From: Halostagnicola larsenii XH-48 | GTDB taxonomy: Archaea > Halobacteriota > Halobacteria > Halobacteriales > Natrialbaceae | Direction: 5' to 3' | Assembly (NCBI RefSeq): GCF_000517625.1 | Contig: NZ_CP007055.1 | Span: 1,240,001-1,304,000 of the forward strand | Length of the DNA stretch: 64,000 nt | Shown here: piece by piece, positions 44,647 to 53,530 of the stretch | Position numbering within the stretch: position 1 is the first letter of the stretch | Layout: the number at the start of each line of letters is the position of its first letter | Translations under genes and position numbers: made by a program | The notes under the pieces: model-generated | What the model was told of the DNA's origin: nothing | What the model saw: only the letters and a program-made list of their open reading frames with translations | Database searches by the model: none

Positions 44647-45330
44647 TCACGACTCCGCGTTCGAGTCCCACTCTATTCGGAACACCTCCGCTTCGAGCGT
44701 GCGCGTTTCGTCCGTGTGAAACTCGAGTCGGTTCGCGAGCGAGAACGTGGCGCGGAACGCGTGGGTGACCGTTCCGCCGGCGTCGTTCGCGTAGGACTCG
44801 ACGAATTCCTGACTTCCCTCGTTGTGAATCGTATAGGAGGTGGCGGCGATCGCTCTGGTCGTCTCGAGGAAGTCCCGATCGGCGTGGCGGTTTCCCCGCT
44901 GTGCGCCGAATGGAGGGTTCGAGAGTACCGTCGCGTCGTCGATTGACAGCGGCGGTCTGGTGACGTCGCCGCGAATCCACTCGATCGGCGACCAACCCGA
45001 CGGACCCTCGCCAGGGGCGGAATCGACAGCGCCATCGAAAATGACGGCTCGGGCGTTCTCTCGAGCGAGCGTCAGGGCGTCCTCGTCCACGTCGATTCCG
45101 ACGACCCGCTCGGCGTCACAGAGAGCGGCTCCGATCGCGAGCATTCCGGTCCCCGTCCCCAGATCGACGACGGTTTCGCCGGCCAGATCGCCCTGCAACG
45201 CGGCGAACTGACAGACGTGTGCAGCGACTTCCGCCGGGGTAAGATACTGCTCGAGATCGGCAGACGGCGTTCGAAAGTCGTCGACGCCTTCCAGCCGACG
45301 GGCGAGCGTTCGTCGCTGTGGCACGCACAT
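44647..45330 (-). CDS. METTL5-family SAM-dependent methyltransferase
   Basis: The 227-residue protein has motif I VVDLGTGTGMLAIGAAL, motif II GIDVDEDALTLARENA and motif IV TVLSNPPFGAQRGNRHAD, the NPPF signature of N6-adenine and related amino-methylases. The start MCVPQRRTLARRLEGVDDFR and the YLTPAEVAAHVCQFA segment match archaeal METTL5-like enzymes, which act on rRNA. The ATG at 45330 is used rather than 45369. The substrate here is inferred from family. Confidence 0.87.
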   Translation of the reverse strand: MCVPQRRTLARRLEGVDDFRTPSADLEQYLTPAEVAAHVCQFAALQGDLAGETVVDLGTGTGMLAIGAALCDAERVVGIDVDEDALTLARENARAVIFDGAVDSAPGEGPSGWSPIEWIRGDVTRPPLSIDDATVLSNPPFGAQRGNRHADRDFLETTRAIAATSYTIHNEGSQEFVESYANDAGGTVTHAFRATFSLANRLEFHTDETRTLEAEVFRIEWDSNAES

Positions 45331-45521
45331 TGAACGGGCAGACGCCGGCCGCACACAAAAGATTTCCAAATTGGCGGAAGCCTATCGTGACACGCTCGAG
45401 GACGTGTTCGATACGCAGACGAGTGAGGATGTAATGTTCGAGTGCCCGCATCGAGCGAAACCGCCGTTCGATCGATCGACGGCTGAGATAAAGTTAAGAA
45501 CGTGCCGTCACAGGAACCAGT

Positions 45522-45713
45522 ATGGAGGAGTGTCCCCGGTGTTCGTCCCCGCTCGAGCGCCTGTCGCTCGCCGACGTGACGACGGTGGCGTGCAGCCAGT
45601 GTGGGTACGCCGACGTTCCGGTCGAACACGAGCGCGAGTTTCCGGAGATCGAATCCTGGCGGGACGCGCTCAATCGGTTTTACGACGCAGCGGAGACTGC
45701 CGACGAGGAGTAG
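45522..45713 (+). CDS. Small zinc-ribbon protein
   Basis: The 63-residue protein reads MEECPRCSSPLERLSLADVT, then CSQCGYADVPVEHEREF, so it has a CxxC-x16-CxxC zinc ribbon like TFIIB-type fingers, plus a short helical tail. The start is about 26 bases after an AAGTTAAGAA TATA-like box (leaderless). A role in transcription or translation is typical for such ribbons but not shown here. Confidence 0.8.
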   Translation: MEECPRCSSPLERLSLADVTTVACSQCGYADVPVEHEREFPEIESWRDALNRFYDAAETADEE

Positions 45714-45767
45714 TCAGTCGCAGTTTCGTGACCGAGCGGGCTCCGGCGAAAATTGGGGGTCGGGTCG

Positions 45768-46799
45768 TTACTCGCTGGCCGCGGCCGCTTCCGCCTCTTC
45801 GTCGTCGTGGTCGTGTTCGACGTCCTCGTCCGATCGGGCTGCGACGAGGCCACCGCGGGCGACGCTGTAGAGCGGTTCGTTCGCGTGGGTCACGCCGCTG
45901 ATCGAGAACGGAATGTTCGCGTCCTCGAGATGGTCGCGGAACAGATCCTCGAAGCCGCTCGGGCTCGAGGTCCCGCCGGTCACGACGACCGGCACGTCGA
46001 GACCTTCCTCGACGTCTTCCTCGTCGACTTCGCTGACGATGTTTTCGATGACGTAATCGAGGAGGTTCTCGTAGTAAATCGAGAGCGCGCCTTCGACGCC
46101 GCCGACGTCGGTCGTAAAGTCGAGTTCGAAGTCGTCCTCTTTGATCGAGGTGACCTTGTCGACCGGCGTGCCGGTCGCTCGAGCGGCCTGTTCGTCGACC
46201 CAGTCGCCGCCGCGGGCGACGGAGAACTTCATCACGGGGACCGCGTAGTAGGCCAGACAGACGTTCGTCATCCCTGCACCGAAGGAGATACCGAGACCGG
46301 TGAAGTTGTTGTCCGCGAGTTCGGAGTAGATGACGGACATCCCCTCGTTGATCGGTTCGGCGTCGTATCCCATGTCGTTTAGGAACGACTCGATCGTCTT
46401 CTGGTGATACAGCGTCGAGAGATCGTCGTCGATCGGATCCGCGGGGGTCGAGAAGTAGAGTTTCTCGTCCGGATACGTCGGCTCGCCGACGACCTGTTCG
46501 ATGATGAGTTTCATCATCGGGATGGCCGATTTCTCGTCGTTCGAGAGGATCCCGTGTTTCATCGGCCGCCGCGTCTCTTTGTTGAAAATGTTCGCGAAAT
46601 TCAGCGCGTCGTCGCCAACGACGTACACTTTGTCGTCCTTGCGAATGTGGAGGACTTCGCTTCGCGAGAGCATCTGCTCGGCCATATCCGAGTACTCGAT
46701 CTCTACGAAGGAGTTTCGCTGCTGTACGAATACCGTATCGTCGCCATCCTGTTGGGCTGACAGGATGTTCATTGTCCCAACGTCTAGGCCTTTGGCCAT
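45768..46799 (-). CDS. Actin-like ATPase of the salactin/volactin type
   Basis: The 343-residue protein has the actin fold motifs: phosphate 1 at the N terminus ([19 protein letters not shown]), phosphate 2 ([18 protein letters not shown]) and the adenosine motif ([15 protein letters not shown]). It resembles the haloarchaeal actin homologues characterised as salactin in Halobacterium and volactin in Haloferax, which form dynamic filaments linked to cell shape or division. The C terminus is acidic and low-complexity. A strong TATA box precedes it. The function statement is from family knowledge. Confidence 0.88.
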   Translation of the reverse strand: MAKGLDVGTMNILSAQQDGDDTVFVQQRNSFVEIEYSDMAEQMLSRSEVLHIRKDDKVYVVGDDALNFANIFNKETRRPMKHGILSNDEKSAIPMMKLIIEQVVGEPTYPDEKLYFSTPADPIDDDLSTLYHQKTIESFLNDMGYDAEPINEGMSVIYSELADNNFTGLGISFGAGMTNVCLAYYAVPVMKFSVARGGDWVDEQAARATGTPVDKVTSIKEDDFELDFTTDVGGVEGALSIYYENLLDYVIENIVSEVDEEDVEEGLDVPVVVTGGTSSPSGFEDLFRDHLEDANIPFSISGVTHANEPLYSVARGGLVAARSDEDVEHDHDDEEAEAAAASE

Positions 46800-46821
46800 A
46801 GTTTTGGAAGGCCGCTGACGA

Positions 46822-46829
46822 CTTATAAA
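46822..46829 (-). promoter_or_regulatory. TATA box of the actin-like gene
   Basis: On the minus strand TTTATAAG is centred 26 bases before the ATG at 46799, the textbook haloarchaeal distance for a leaderless transcript. It is one of the best promoter matches in the window and shows that the gene need not depend on the upstream membrane-protein gene. Confidence 0.7.
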
Positions 46830-46895
46830 TCTATGTGAGGTTTTTTCGTTCGATATCGTTCGAGGTGAACGCTATTCGTTCTGCCAGTAACGGCC

Positions 46896-47816
46896 TTACT
46901 TCCGGCCGAAAAGCGATCGGACTCGGTGTGCGGCCGACCGCAACGATGAGGCCACGGTATCGAGCGCTCCATTCGAATCGTTCGTCGCCATCTCTTCGGC
47001 CCGTTTCTGTTCTCTGAGTTCCTTGAGCTTCGCCGTTTGATCCTCCACGGACGAACTCGAGGTCGTCGTCTTCGTCTCGCCGCCTTTGAGGCCCTTGAGT
47101 CCGGCCACCTGCGAGTCGACGCCGGACGACCGGGTCGTCGTTGCCGTGTCGCCGATTTCGACGTTGTCGAACTCGTGGCTGCTAAAGTTTAGTTTCGTGT
47201 TGTCGCCCTTTTCGACGCCACCCCACGAGAGTTCGACGTCTTCCATCGCGTCGTCGATGTCCTGTTGAATCTCTTCGTCAGTGTAGGATTCGGATCCCGC
47301 CTGTTCGTCGCCGTCTCGAGTCTCGGTAACGCCGGCCGACTGGGCGAGCTCGAGGTAGTGTGCGATCAGTGCGCCACCCGTCGACGCGATGAGTCCCGCG
47401 ATACCGACCGCATAGATCGCGACGACTTCGACAGTGTAATTCTGTCCGTGGCCGTTCCAGTCTGATGGATACGCGTAAAAGAACCCGAGAACGGCTCCGA
47501 ACGTCACTGCTGCGCCCATGAGAGACGTATAGAGCATCCGTCGGTTCGAGGGCAACAAGACGACGATTCCCAGCATCATCGCCGGAAGCGATAGCATTCC
47601 GAACCCGTAGGCCGGTTCAGTCCACGTCACGTACGCTGCCGACCGGGGTTCGTGAGTGCTTGCCCAAATAAAAAGCACCAGCGCGGTTACTGCGAGTCCG
47701 ATACCACCGAAGAACAGGCCGAACCCAACGTAGACGTCGTTTCGACCCGACGGCTCGCCGATGTACTGGCGATAGAGGTCGAATAGGTATCCGTCCGAAT
47801 CGCCTCGTGCTACCAT
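46896..47816 (-). CDS. Hypothetical membrane protein with a cytosolic C-terminal region, upstream of the actin-like gene
   Basis: The 306-residue protein has about five helices in its first 170 residues (for example YVGFGLFFGGIGLAVTALVL) and then a polar, acidic cytosolic region with coiled-coil potential (QTAKLKELREQKRAEEMATN). Residues near the end include VASSLRSAAHRVRSLFGRK, a basic tail that could bind lipid or nucleic acid. It lies directly upstream of the actin-like gene in the same direction with a 96-base gap. I infer a possible membrane partner of the filament protein, but no family function is known to me. ATG 47816 follows a stop-free extension that looks like promoter sequence. 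Confidence 0.72.
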   Translation of the reverse strand: MVARGDSDGYLFDLYRQYIGEPSGRNDVYVGFGLFFGGIGLAVTALVLFIWASTHEPRSAAYVTWTEPAYGFGMLSLPAMMLGIVVLLPSNRRMLYTSLMGAAVTFGAVLGFFYAYPSDWNGHGQNYTVEVVAIYAVGIAGLIASTGGALIAHYLELAQSAGVTETRDGDEQAGSESYTDEEIQQDIDDAMEDVELSWGGVEKGDNTKLNFSSHEFDNVEIGDTATTTRSSGVDSQVAGLKGLKGGETKTTTSSSSVEDQTAKLKELREQKRAEEMATNDSNGALDTVASSLRSAAHRVRSLFGRK

Positions 47817-48035
47817 TGACACCCCATTTAGACTGCAGTACCATGACTTTTCGGACCACGAGAACGTGCCGGCTGCCAACAAATGGTCTCGCCTCGTCGA
47901 CGGACCCCGGGTCTCATTTCGTCGCCGGATCGGGTACGGAAATCCCGTGTGTCTGAGCTACGTGGCGAACGGGCCGATTCCACGACGAGGCCCGAAAGCG
48001 CCGCCGTTTTACGTGCGCCGACGAATGAAACTGTA

Positions 48036-49085
48036 ATGAGCCAGCAGTCGGAGTACAGCGAGGGAGACCTCCGGAACACAGGAATGAGCCTCAAACACGA
48101 CCGGGAGTGGGACTACGAACTCGAGCGGATCGTCGACGAAATCGACGACCGCGACGCCGCGAAGGTCGGCCTCCAGTTCCCCGAAGGCCTCAAACGCCGC
48201 GGGCCGAAGGTCGCGGACGACTTGCGAGAACGCGTGCGCGACGACGTGACGATCATGCTCTCGGGCCAGCCCTGTTACGGAGCCTGCGACCTCGATACGT
48301 ACCTGATGAAACGCACCGACGTCTTCGTCCACTTCGGTCACTCGCCGATGAAGGACACGGACAAGGTGATCTACGTGCCCCTGTTCTCGAACGTCGACGT
48401 GACGCCGATCATGGAAGAAGCCCTCGAGACGCTCGCAGACCCCGACGACGACCCCGAGGTTGGCCTCGTGACGACGGCCCAGCACATGAATCTCTACGAG
48501 GAGATGAGAGAGTTCCTTGAGGAACGCGGCTACGACGTCGACAGCCGTCGCGGCGACGAACGACTGACCCACGAGGGGCAGGTGCTCGGATGCAATTACG
48601 CCAGTGCGGACGTTCCCGCCAACCAGATCCTCTACGTCGGCGGCGGCAAGTTCCATCCGCTCGGGCTGGCGATGGAACACCCCGACAAACACGTCGTCAT
48701 CGCCGACCCGGTCAACAACGTCGTCACCGTCGCGGACACGGAGAAGTTCATGAAACAGCGCTACGGTGCGATCCACCGCGCGATGGACGCCGAGAAGTGG
48801 GGCGTCATCTTCTGTACCAAGATCGGACAGGGTCGCTGGGAGCAGGCCCAAGACATCCTCGACGAAAACGACGACGCCTACCTCATCACGATGGACGAGG
48901 TGACGCCGGATCGACTCCGGAACTTCGACATGGACGCGTTCGTCAACACCGGTTGCCCGCGGATCACGACCGACGACGGCCCGCAGTTCCACAAGCCGAT
49001 GCTCACCCCCGGCGAGTACGAGATCGCCGTCGGTCACGAACCGCTCGACAGCCTCGAGTTCGATACGTTCCACGGCACCTGGTAG
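48036..49085 (+). CDS. dph2: 2-(3-amino-3-carboxypropyl)histidine synthase (diphthamide synthesis)
   Basis: The 349-residue radical-type Fe-S enzyme transfers the aminocarboxypropyl group of SAM to the target histidine of elongation factor 2. Its three conserved cysteine sites are in SGQPCYGACDLD, VLGCNYASAD and VNTGCPRITTDD. The KVGLQFPEGLKRRGPK block is also typical. ATG 48036 matches the family start. The frame is open further upstream without coding character. Confidence 0.94.
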   Translation: MSQQSEYSEGDLRNTGMSLKHDREWDYELERIVDEIDDRDAAKVGLQFPEGLKRRGPKVADDLRERVRDDVTIMLSGQPCYGACDLDTYLMKRTDVFVHFGHSPMKDTDKVIYVPLFSNVDVTPIMEEALETLADPDDDPEVGLVTTAQHMNLYEEMREFLEERGYDVDSRRGDERLTHEGQVLGCNYASADVPANQILYVGGGKFHPLGLAMEHPDKHVVIADPVNNVVTVADTEKFMKQRYGAIHRAMDAEKWGVIFCTKIGQGRWEQAQDILDENDDAYLITMDEVTPDRLRNFDMDAFVNTGCPRITTDDGPQFHKPMLTPGEYEIAVGHEPLDSLEFDTFHGTW

Positions 49086-49145
49086 GCGTTTCACACCGGG
49101 GTATCGTCCAGAAACTATTTACTGCGTTTCTTGCTCGGTACTGGT

Positions 49146-49670
49146 ATGTCCTCCAGGTTGACATCGAGCTATCTCGAGCCCGATCCGCTCCTTGGAATGC
49201 TTACACAGTCGAGAGATCCGACCCTTCCGATTGAATCTCTGATTCTCGCGATCCCGATCGAAATCGCGATATCGGTGGGTATCGGCGCGCTCGTCCTCGC
49301 AATCGCGCCACAGACATCCCAACGCACTGTCGATCGAATTTGGACCGATCCCGGTACGTCTTTCCTCTATGGGTTACTCGTGTACGTCCTCACGATTATT
49401 AGCGTGATTGCCCTCGTAATCACGGTCATCGGTCTGTTAGTGGTTATCCCCGGGATCTTCGTCTTCGTAATTGTCGTAATAGTGGGAAACGTTTTGGCGG
49501 TGATCGCCGTCGGAACCGCCTTCGCCGGCGAATCCAATTACTGGTTGGGGTTGGTGATCGGGGCGGTCGTCGTCGCCTTACTTTCGACGGTTCCGGTGCT
49601 CGGCGAGATACTACGGTTCATCATTACAACGACCGGACTCGGAGCGTTCGCGCTCGGTTTCTCGAAATAG
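49146..49670 (+). CDS. Hypothetical membrane protein (174 residues)
   Basis: The product starts MSSRLTSSYLEPDPLLGMLT and has a pattern of four or five hydrophobic helices, including a long run with VIALVITVIGLLVVIPGIFV, and glycine-rich ends. Haloarchaeal proteins of this form are described only as membrane proteins. ATG 49146 is used, though an ATG 15 bases earlier is also possible. Confidence 0.72.
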   Translation: MSSRLTSSYLEPDPLLGMLTQSRDPTLPIESLILAIPIEIAISVGIGALVLAIAPQTSQRTVDRIWTDPGTSFLYGLLVYVLTIISVIALVITVIGLLVVIPGIFVFVIVVIVGNVLAVIAVGTAFAGESNYWLGLVIGAVVVALLSTVPVLGEILRFIITTTGLGAFALGFSK

Positions 49671-49817
49671 GACTGACCCGTTCAAGCTATTATTGCAGAT
49701 AGGGAATACAAGGCGTGACGCTACGTGATTTCTAACCGATAATTCGGAATATGCCCCATGTCGACGGGCGAAGCGTTCTGCTCCCGTGACTGTCCGCTTT
49801 CACAGCCCTAAGAGGTT

Positions 49818-49848
49818 TGGGAACGCGCTTAATGAGGTAGCGTTCCCA
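49818..49848. promoter_or_regulatory. Inverted repeat flanking the TATA box of the tandem winged-helix gene
   Basis: TGGGAACGC (49818-49826) and GCGTTCCCA (49840-49848) are perfect reverse complements. Between them lies CTTAATGAG, a TATA-like patch about 26 bases before the ATG at 49858. A protein bound to this dyad would cover the promoter, so self-repression by the adjacent regulator is plausible. Confidence 0.6.
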
Positions 49849-49857
49849 GAGCCAGTA

Positions 49858-50571
49858 ATGACGAACTATGCGTACGGTCAGACGAGTAAACGTGCAACTG
49901 GCGAGGAGAAACGGCTGAATGCTACACTCAAGGCCCTTGCCAGTCCCGTTCGACGGCGTCTCGTTGCGATCGTATTCGACGCCCCGCAGTCGACGCAGAC
50001 GGCGTCGGAACTCGCGGAACGACTCGAGACGGCCGACAGAACACTGCAAGTCGGATCGCTCGAGTCGCTTCTCGTCGACCTGCACCATCGTCATCTTCCG
50101 ATGCTCTCGGATGCCGGATTGATCGCGTACGATTCCGAGACCAAACGCGCGACGGCAGCCATCGAGACGTCTACCCTCGAGGAAGGAACCCTTGACGCGT
50201 TCGAAGTGGAATTCACGAACGGGTTCGAGTTTCCGGACCGGAGCGCCGAAGAGACGGATGCACTGTTCAAGGCGCTCGCCGATCCGCGTCGTCGATGTAT
50301 CCTCGAGACGCTCTCCGACCGATCTCACGCCGTCACGGTCGAATCGATCGCAATCGAGTTGACTAGCCAATCAGACGCTGGAACCGACCGATCTATCGCA
50401 CCGGGAGACTGGCGACACGTCGTGGGGGCTATCACGCACGCGGATCTACCGCTTCTGGAGGACGCCGGGCTAATCGAGTACGATCCCGACGCGAATCGGG
50501 TCCGCTCGCGGCTCGGATCGGACCGAGACAGCGAGACTGCGGCGATCGTCGAGCTTTCGGCCTCCTGTTGA
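49858..50571 (+). CDS. Tandem winged-helix regulator (two DUF7344-like ArsR-type domains)
   Basis: The 237-residue protein carries two similar winged helices. The first (about 18-98) has TLKALASPVRRRLVAIVFDA and HLPMLSDAGLIAYDSETKRA; the second (about 137-225) has LFKALADPRRRCILETLSDR and DLPLLEDAGLIEYDPDANRV. The pattern matches haloarchaeal ArsR-like domains usually found singly, so this is a duplication. It likely binds a dyad as one chain, which fits the inverted repeat at its promoter. The start is leaderless. Confidence 0.83.
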   Translation: MTNYAYGQTSKRATGEEKRLNATLKALASPVRRRLVAIVFDAPQSTQTASELAERLETADRTLQVGSLESLLVDLHHRHLPMLSDAGLIAYDSETKRATAAIETSTLEEGTLDAFEVEFTNGFEFPDRSAEETDALFKALADPRRRCILETLSDRSHAVTVESIAIELTSQSDAGTDRSIAPGDWRHVVGAITHADLPLLEDAGLIEYDPDANRVRSRLGSDRDSETAAIVELSASC

Positions 50572-50711
50572 CGACCGGAAAACACCTTGCTGAAATCTGG
50601 AGGCCCTTCCGGGTGGGTAGTCCATCGTCATCGCAACGCTCGATGCGGGCGGATCTCATCGTTTGAAGGGAAACGATAACACTTACCCGCCCGCTCCGAG
50701 CACTTACACGT

Positions 50712-51542
50712 ATGATAACGAGCGACTGGGGCGAGTGGCTTGTTCGCGCGATCGAGGACGCCGACCCGGACGGCGTCGCCGTCTGGTATTTCGGCTGTAA
50801 CGGCTTCGCGCTGAAAGGCAGCGAGGGAACGACCGTTTTCATCGACCCCTATCTCGGAACGGGCAGCCCACCGCGAACGATTCGAATGATTCCGGTTCCC
50901 TTCGATCCGACCGACGTAACCAACGCCGATGCCGTGCTCGCGACCCACGAGCACACGGATCACGTCGACGGCCCGAGTCAGGCACCGATCCTCGAGACCA
51001 CCGGCGCGACGATGTACGGACCCGACGACAGCCTCGCCGTCACTCGAGAGGAAGGCTGGACCGACGAGTGGGACGTCACCGACGACCAGTTCGAGGAGGT
51101 ATCCGAGGGAGATACTCTCGAAATCGGCGAGTTTACCGTCCACGTCGAACCCGCGAGCGATGTCGATGCGACACATCCCGTCAGCTACGTCATCGAGCAC
51201 GAGGCGGGAACGTTCTTCCACGGCGGCGATTCGAAACCCGCCGAGGAGTTCGAGCGAATCGGCACCGAGTACGATGTCGACCTGGGCGTGCTCGCCTTTG
51301 GAACCGTCGGGAACGTCCCCGACAAGGAGACCGGCGAGCCGAAACGAACCCGCTGGTACAACGACGAGAATCAGATCATCGAAGCGGCGAACACGCTCCA
51401 GCTAGAGACGCTCTGTCCGAGCCACTGGGACATGTGGAAGGGGCTCACCGCCGATCCGAAAGCGCTCTATCACCACACGAATAGTTTTGAGTACCCGACA
51501 ACTCTCGAGATCATCGAAATCGGGGACCGCGTCGACCTCTGA
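50712..51542 (+). CDS. MBL-fold metal-dependent hydrolase (UlaG-like)
   Basis: The 276-residue protein has the metallo-beta-lactamase motif THEHTDHVDGP, FFHGGDSKPAEE (metal aspartate) and a C-terminal CPSHWDMWKGL histidine. The short N terminus WYFGCNGFALKG and IDPYLGTGSP resemble L-ascorbate-6-phosphate lactonase UlaG-type enzymes. Cytosolic hydrolase of a phosphoester or lactone, substrate unknown. It is a single gene with a TATA-like patch about 20-30 bases upstream. Confidence 0.86.
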   Translation: MITSDWGEWLVRAIEDADPDGVAVWYFGCNGFALKGSEGTTVFIDPYLGTGSPPRTIRMIPVPFDPTDVTNADAVLATHEHTDHVDGPSQAPILETTGATMYGPDDSLAVTREEGWTDEWDVTDDQFEEVSEGDTLEIGEFTVHVEPASDVDATHPVSYVIEHEAGTFFHGGDSKPAEEFERIGTEYDVDLGVLAFGTVGNVPDKETGEPKRTRWYNDENQIIEAANTLQLETLCPSHWDMWKGLTADPKALYHHTNSFEYPTTLEIIEIGDRVDL

Positions 51543-51651
51543 AAAATCGGCTGCCCGGTCTCTCGAATCCGATCAATGGGCCACTTCTGGCAGTATGGGT
51601 GTTCTTCCCGCCTCTAGCGTCTTCAATCGCTGATTCCCAAACTGCCGTGCA

Positions 51652-51658
51652 TTTTATA
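51652..51658 (+). promoter_or_regulatory. TATA box of the acidic coiled-coil gene
   Basis: TTTATAG is centred about 28 bases before the ATG at 51684, in an A/T-rich patch (51650-51680). It predicts a leaderless transcript. Confidence 0.6.
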
Positions 51659-51683
51659 GTAATGGTAAGTTAATATTGCTCTC

Positions 51684-53474
51684 ATGAGTTCAGCCGCCGA
51701 CACAGATCAGGTAATCGAAGCGAGTTCTGACGGGGTGACTGTCCGGAAACTATTTGCCGCCGACGAGTTCCCGGTTCCTGCGATTCGATTCGAAATCGAC
51801 TCGAGCCGCGACGAAGCGGTTACCGTCACCGTTTCTGAGGACATCCCCGAATCCTTCCCGATGGACGGCGTCGGATTCCACCCGAACTACTACAGCGAAA
51901 ACTGGACCGCGTTTCAGGACCACCACGTCGAATTCACTCGGACGCTCTCCCCCGAGGAAACGCTCGTCACCGTTTACGGGATCCGAATCGGCGACGACTC
52001 CGAAGCGGCGCAGTTTCTGACCGATTCGGTCACAGTCGAGGTCGAAGATCCCGATGCCCAAGACGAAGACGCTTCAGCCGACGAGGGCGGAGCGCAGGGA
52101 GAGTCGGCGGGGGCGGATTCGGCTGCACGCGACGAAGTCGACGACACGATGATCGACGAGATCATCACCGACGACCGAAACCAGGTCGTCAAAGACATGA
52201 TCGCCGGCGAGTCCGACTCGGTTCCCGGCCTCGAGTCGGATGCCGCGGCTGAAGCTTCGTCCGAAGACGAATCGCTCGCGGACGAGGAAGACGTCGACGA
52301 CGCCGACGAACTCGGCATCGAGGGTGACGGAGAATCTCAGGACGACGGAGACCTCGAGGACGGTGAACAAGCCGATTCCTCTGGAGTCGATCTCGACTTC
52401 GAAGAAGACGAGATTCCGCCGGCGAAAGCGGACGAGTCCGCGTCGGTCGACGATGCCGAACCCGAACTCGAGACCGATTCCGAGGAACGAACGGACAGCT
52501 CCGAGACGCCCGATATCGACGACACGCCACCAGCGGCGGCCGACGACCACGAATCCGATGACGAGGTCGACGCCGGAGCGGTCACTGCAGCGGCGGCCGA
52601 CGAGGCGAGCGACGGCGACGACCGATCGCTCAGCGCCCAACTCGCTGACGAGATTCGCACCGGCTCTGTCAGCGAGCAGGACCTCGAGGTGCTCCGTGCC
52701 GAACTCGATATCGAGATGAACGGGCCGGATCTCGCACGGGTCGACCACCTCCAGTCCCGGGTCGAAGAAGTCGCCGCGTATTCGGGAGCGATCGAAGAGT
52801 TCCTCGACGAATACGGCACCGGCGAACAGATCATCGAGCAGTTCCGCTCCGAACTCGAGAGCGTCGAATCCGAACTCGACTCGATCGATACGCGGGTCGA
52901 CGTTGCCGAGTCCGAACTCGAGGAGGTCGTCGCGGACGTCGATCACGTCGAATCGGAGACGGCGCTGTTCGGCGAAGAGTTACACTCGGCGACGGATCGA
53001 CTCGACGAGGTCGCCGACGACGTCGAGGGTATCGACACCAGATTCGAAGAACTGGAATCCGAAATCGGTGCCGCCCACACCGTCGTAGAGGATCTCGAGG
53101 GCCAGGTCGAAACCAACGAGTCCGATATCGGCGATCTCGAGACGGATGTCGAAGGTGTCGTCGACGATGTCAGGGCCGTCGAGGAGACGGTCGAAGCGGC
53201 CGAAGAAACCGTCGAGGGCGTCGAGGCGACCGTCGATGCTGTCGAAGAAACTGTCACAGATGTCGAGAACACCGTCACGGATGTCGAACAATCCGTTGAA
53301 GACGTCGAAGGGACGATCTCGACGGTCGAAACGTCCGTTGACGAGGTCGAATCGACAGTTACGGAAGTCGAGCAAACCGTCGCGGATGTCGAGACGGAAG
53401 TCGAAACGCTCTCCGAGGAAGTCACCGAACTGAACGACTGGCGCGACCAGCTCGGGTCGATGTTCTCGAACTAA
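51684..53474 (+). CDS. Acidic protein with a long heptad-repeat coiled coil
   Basis: The 596-residue protein has three parts. Residues 1-120 form a beta-rich globular domain (FPVPAIRFEIDSSRDEAVTV and so on). Residues 125-320 are low-complexity and extremely acidic. Residues 330-590 are helical with strong coiled-coil pattern, ending in twelve consecutive heptads of the form VExxVxx from about 499 to 582. No membrane segment. I do not recognise the family; similar long coiled coils serve as spacers in filament or surface-attached proteins. The HisG-like gene follows after 56 bases in the same direction. Confidence 0.75.
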   Translation: MSSAADTDQVIEASSDGVTVRKLFAADEFPVPAIRFEIDSSRDEAVTVTVSEDIPESFPMDGVGFHPNYYSENWTAFQDHHVEFTRTLSPEETLVTVYGIRIGDDSEAAQFLTDSVTVEVEDPDAQDEDASADEGGAQGESAGADSAARDEVDDTMIDEIITDDRNQVVKDMIAGESDSVPGLESDAAAEASSEDESLADEEDVDDADELGIEGDGESQDDGDLEDGEQADSSGVDLDFEEDEIPPAKADESASVDDAEPELETDSEERTDSSETPDIDDTPPAAADDHESDDEVDAGAVTAAAADEASDGDDRSLSAQLADEIRTGSVSEQDLEVLRAELDIEMNGPDLARVDHLQSRVEEVAAYSGAIEEFLDEYGTGEQIIEQFRSELESVESELDSIDTRVDVAESELEEVVADVDHVESETALFGEELHSATDRLDEVADDVEGIDTRFEELESEIGAAHTVVEDLEGQVETNESDIGDLETDVEGVVDDVRAVEETVEAAEETVEGVEATVDAVEETVTDVENTVTDVEQSVEDVEGTISTVETSVDEVESTVTEVEQTVADVETEVETLSEEVTELNDWRDQLGSMFSN

Positions 53475-53530
53475 CCCGCGAGCGAGACAAAACGCAACTC
53501 GTTTACTTCTCGGTTGCAGTTTTTCGGTCA

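Noticed and set aside
46838-46847. T-run near 46840 as a terminator
   Set aside because: The run lies on the plus strand while the flanking genes are on the minus strand, and no hairpin precedes it.
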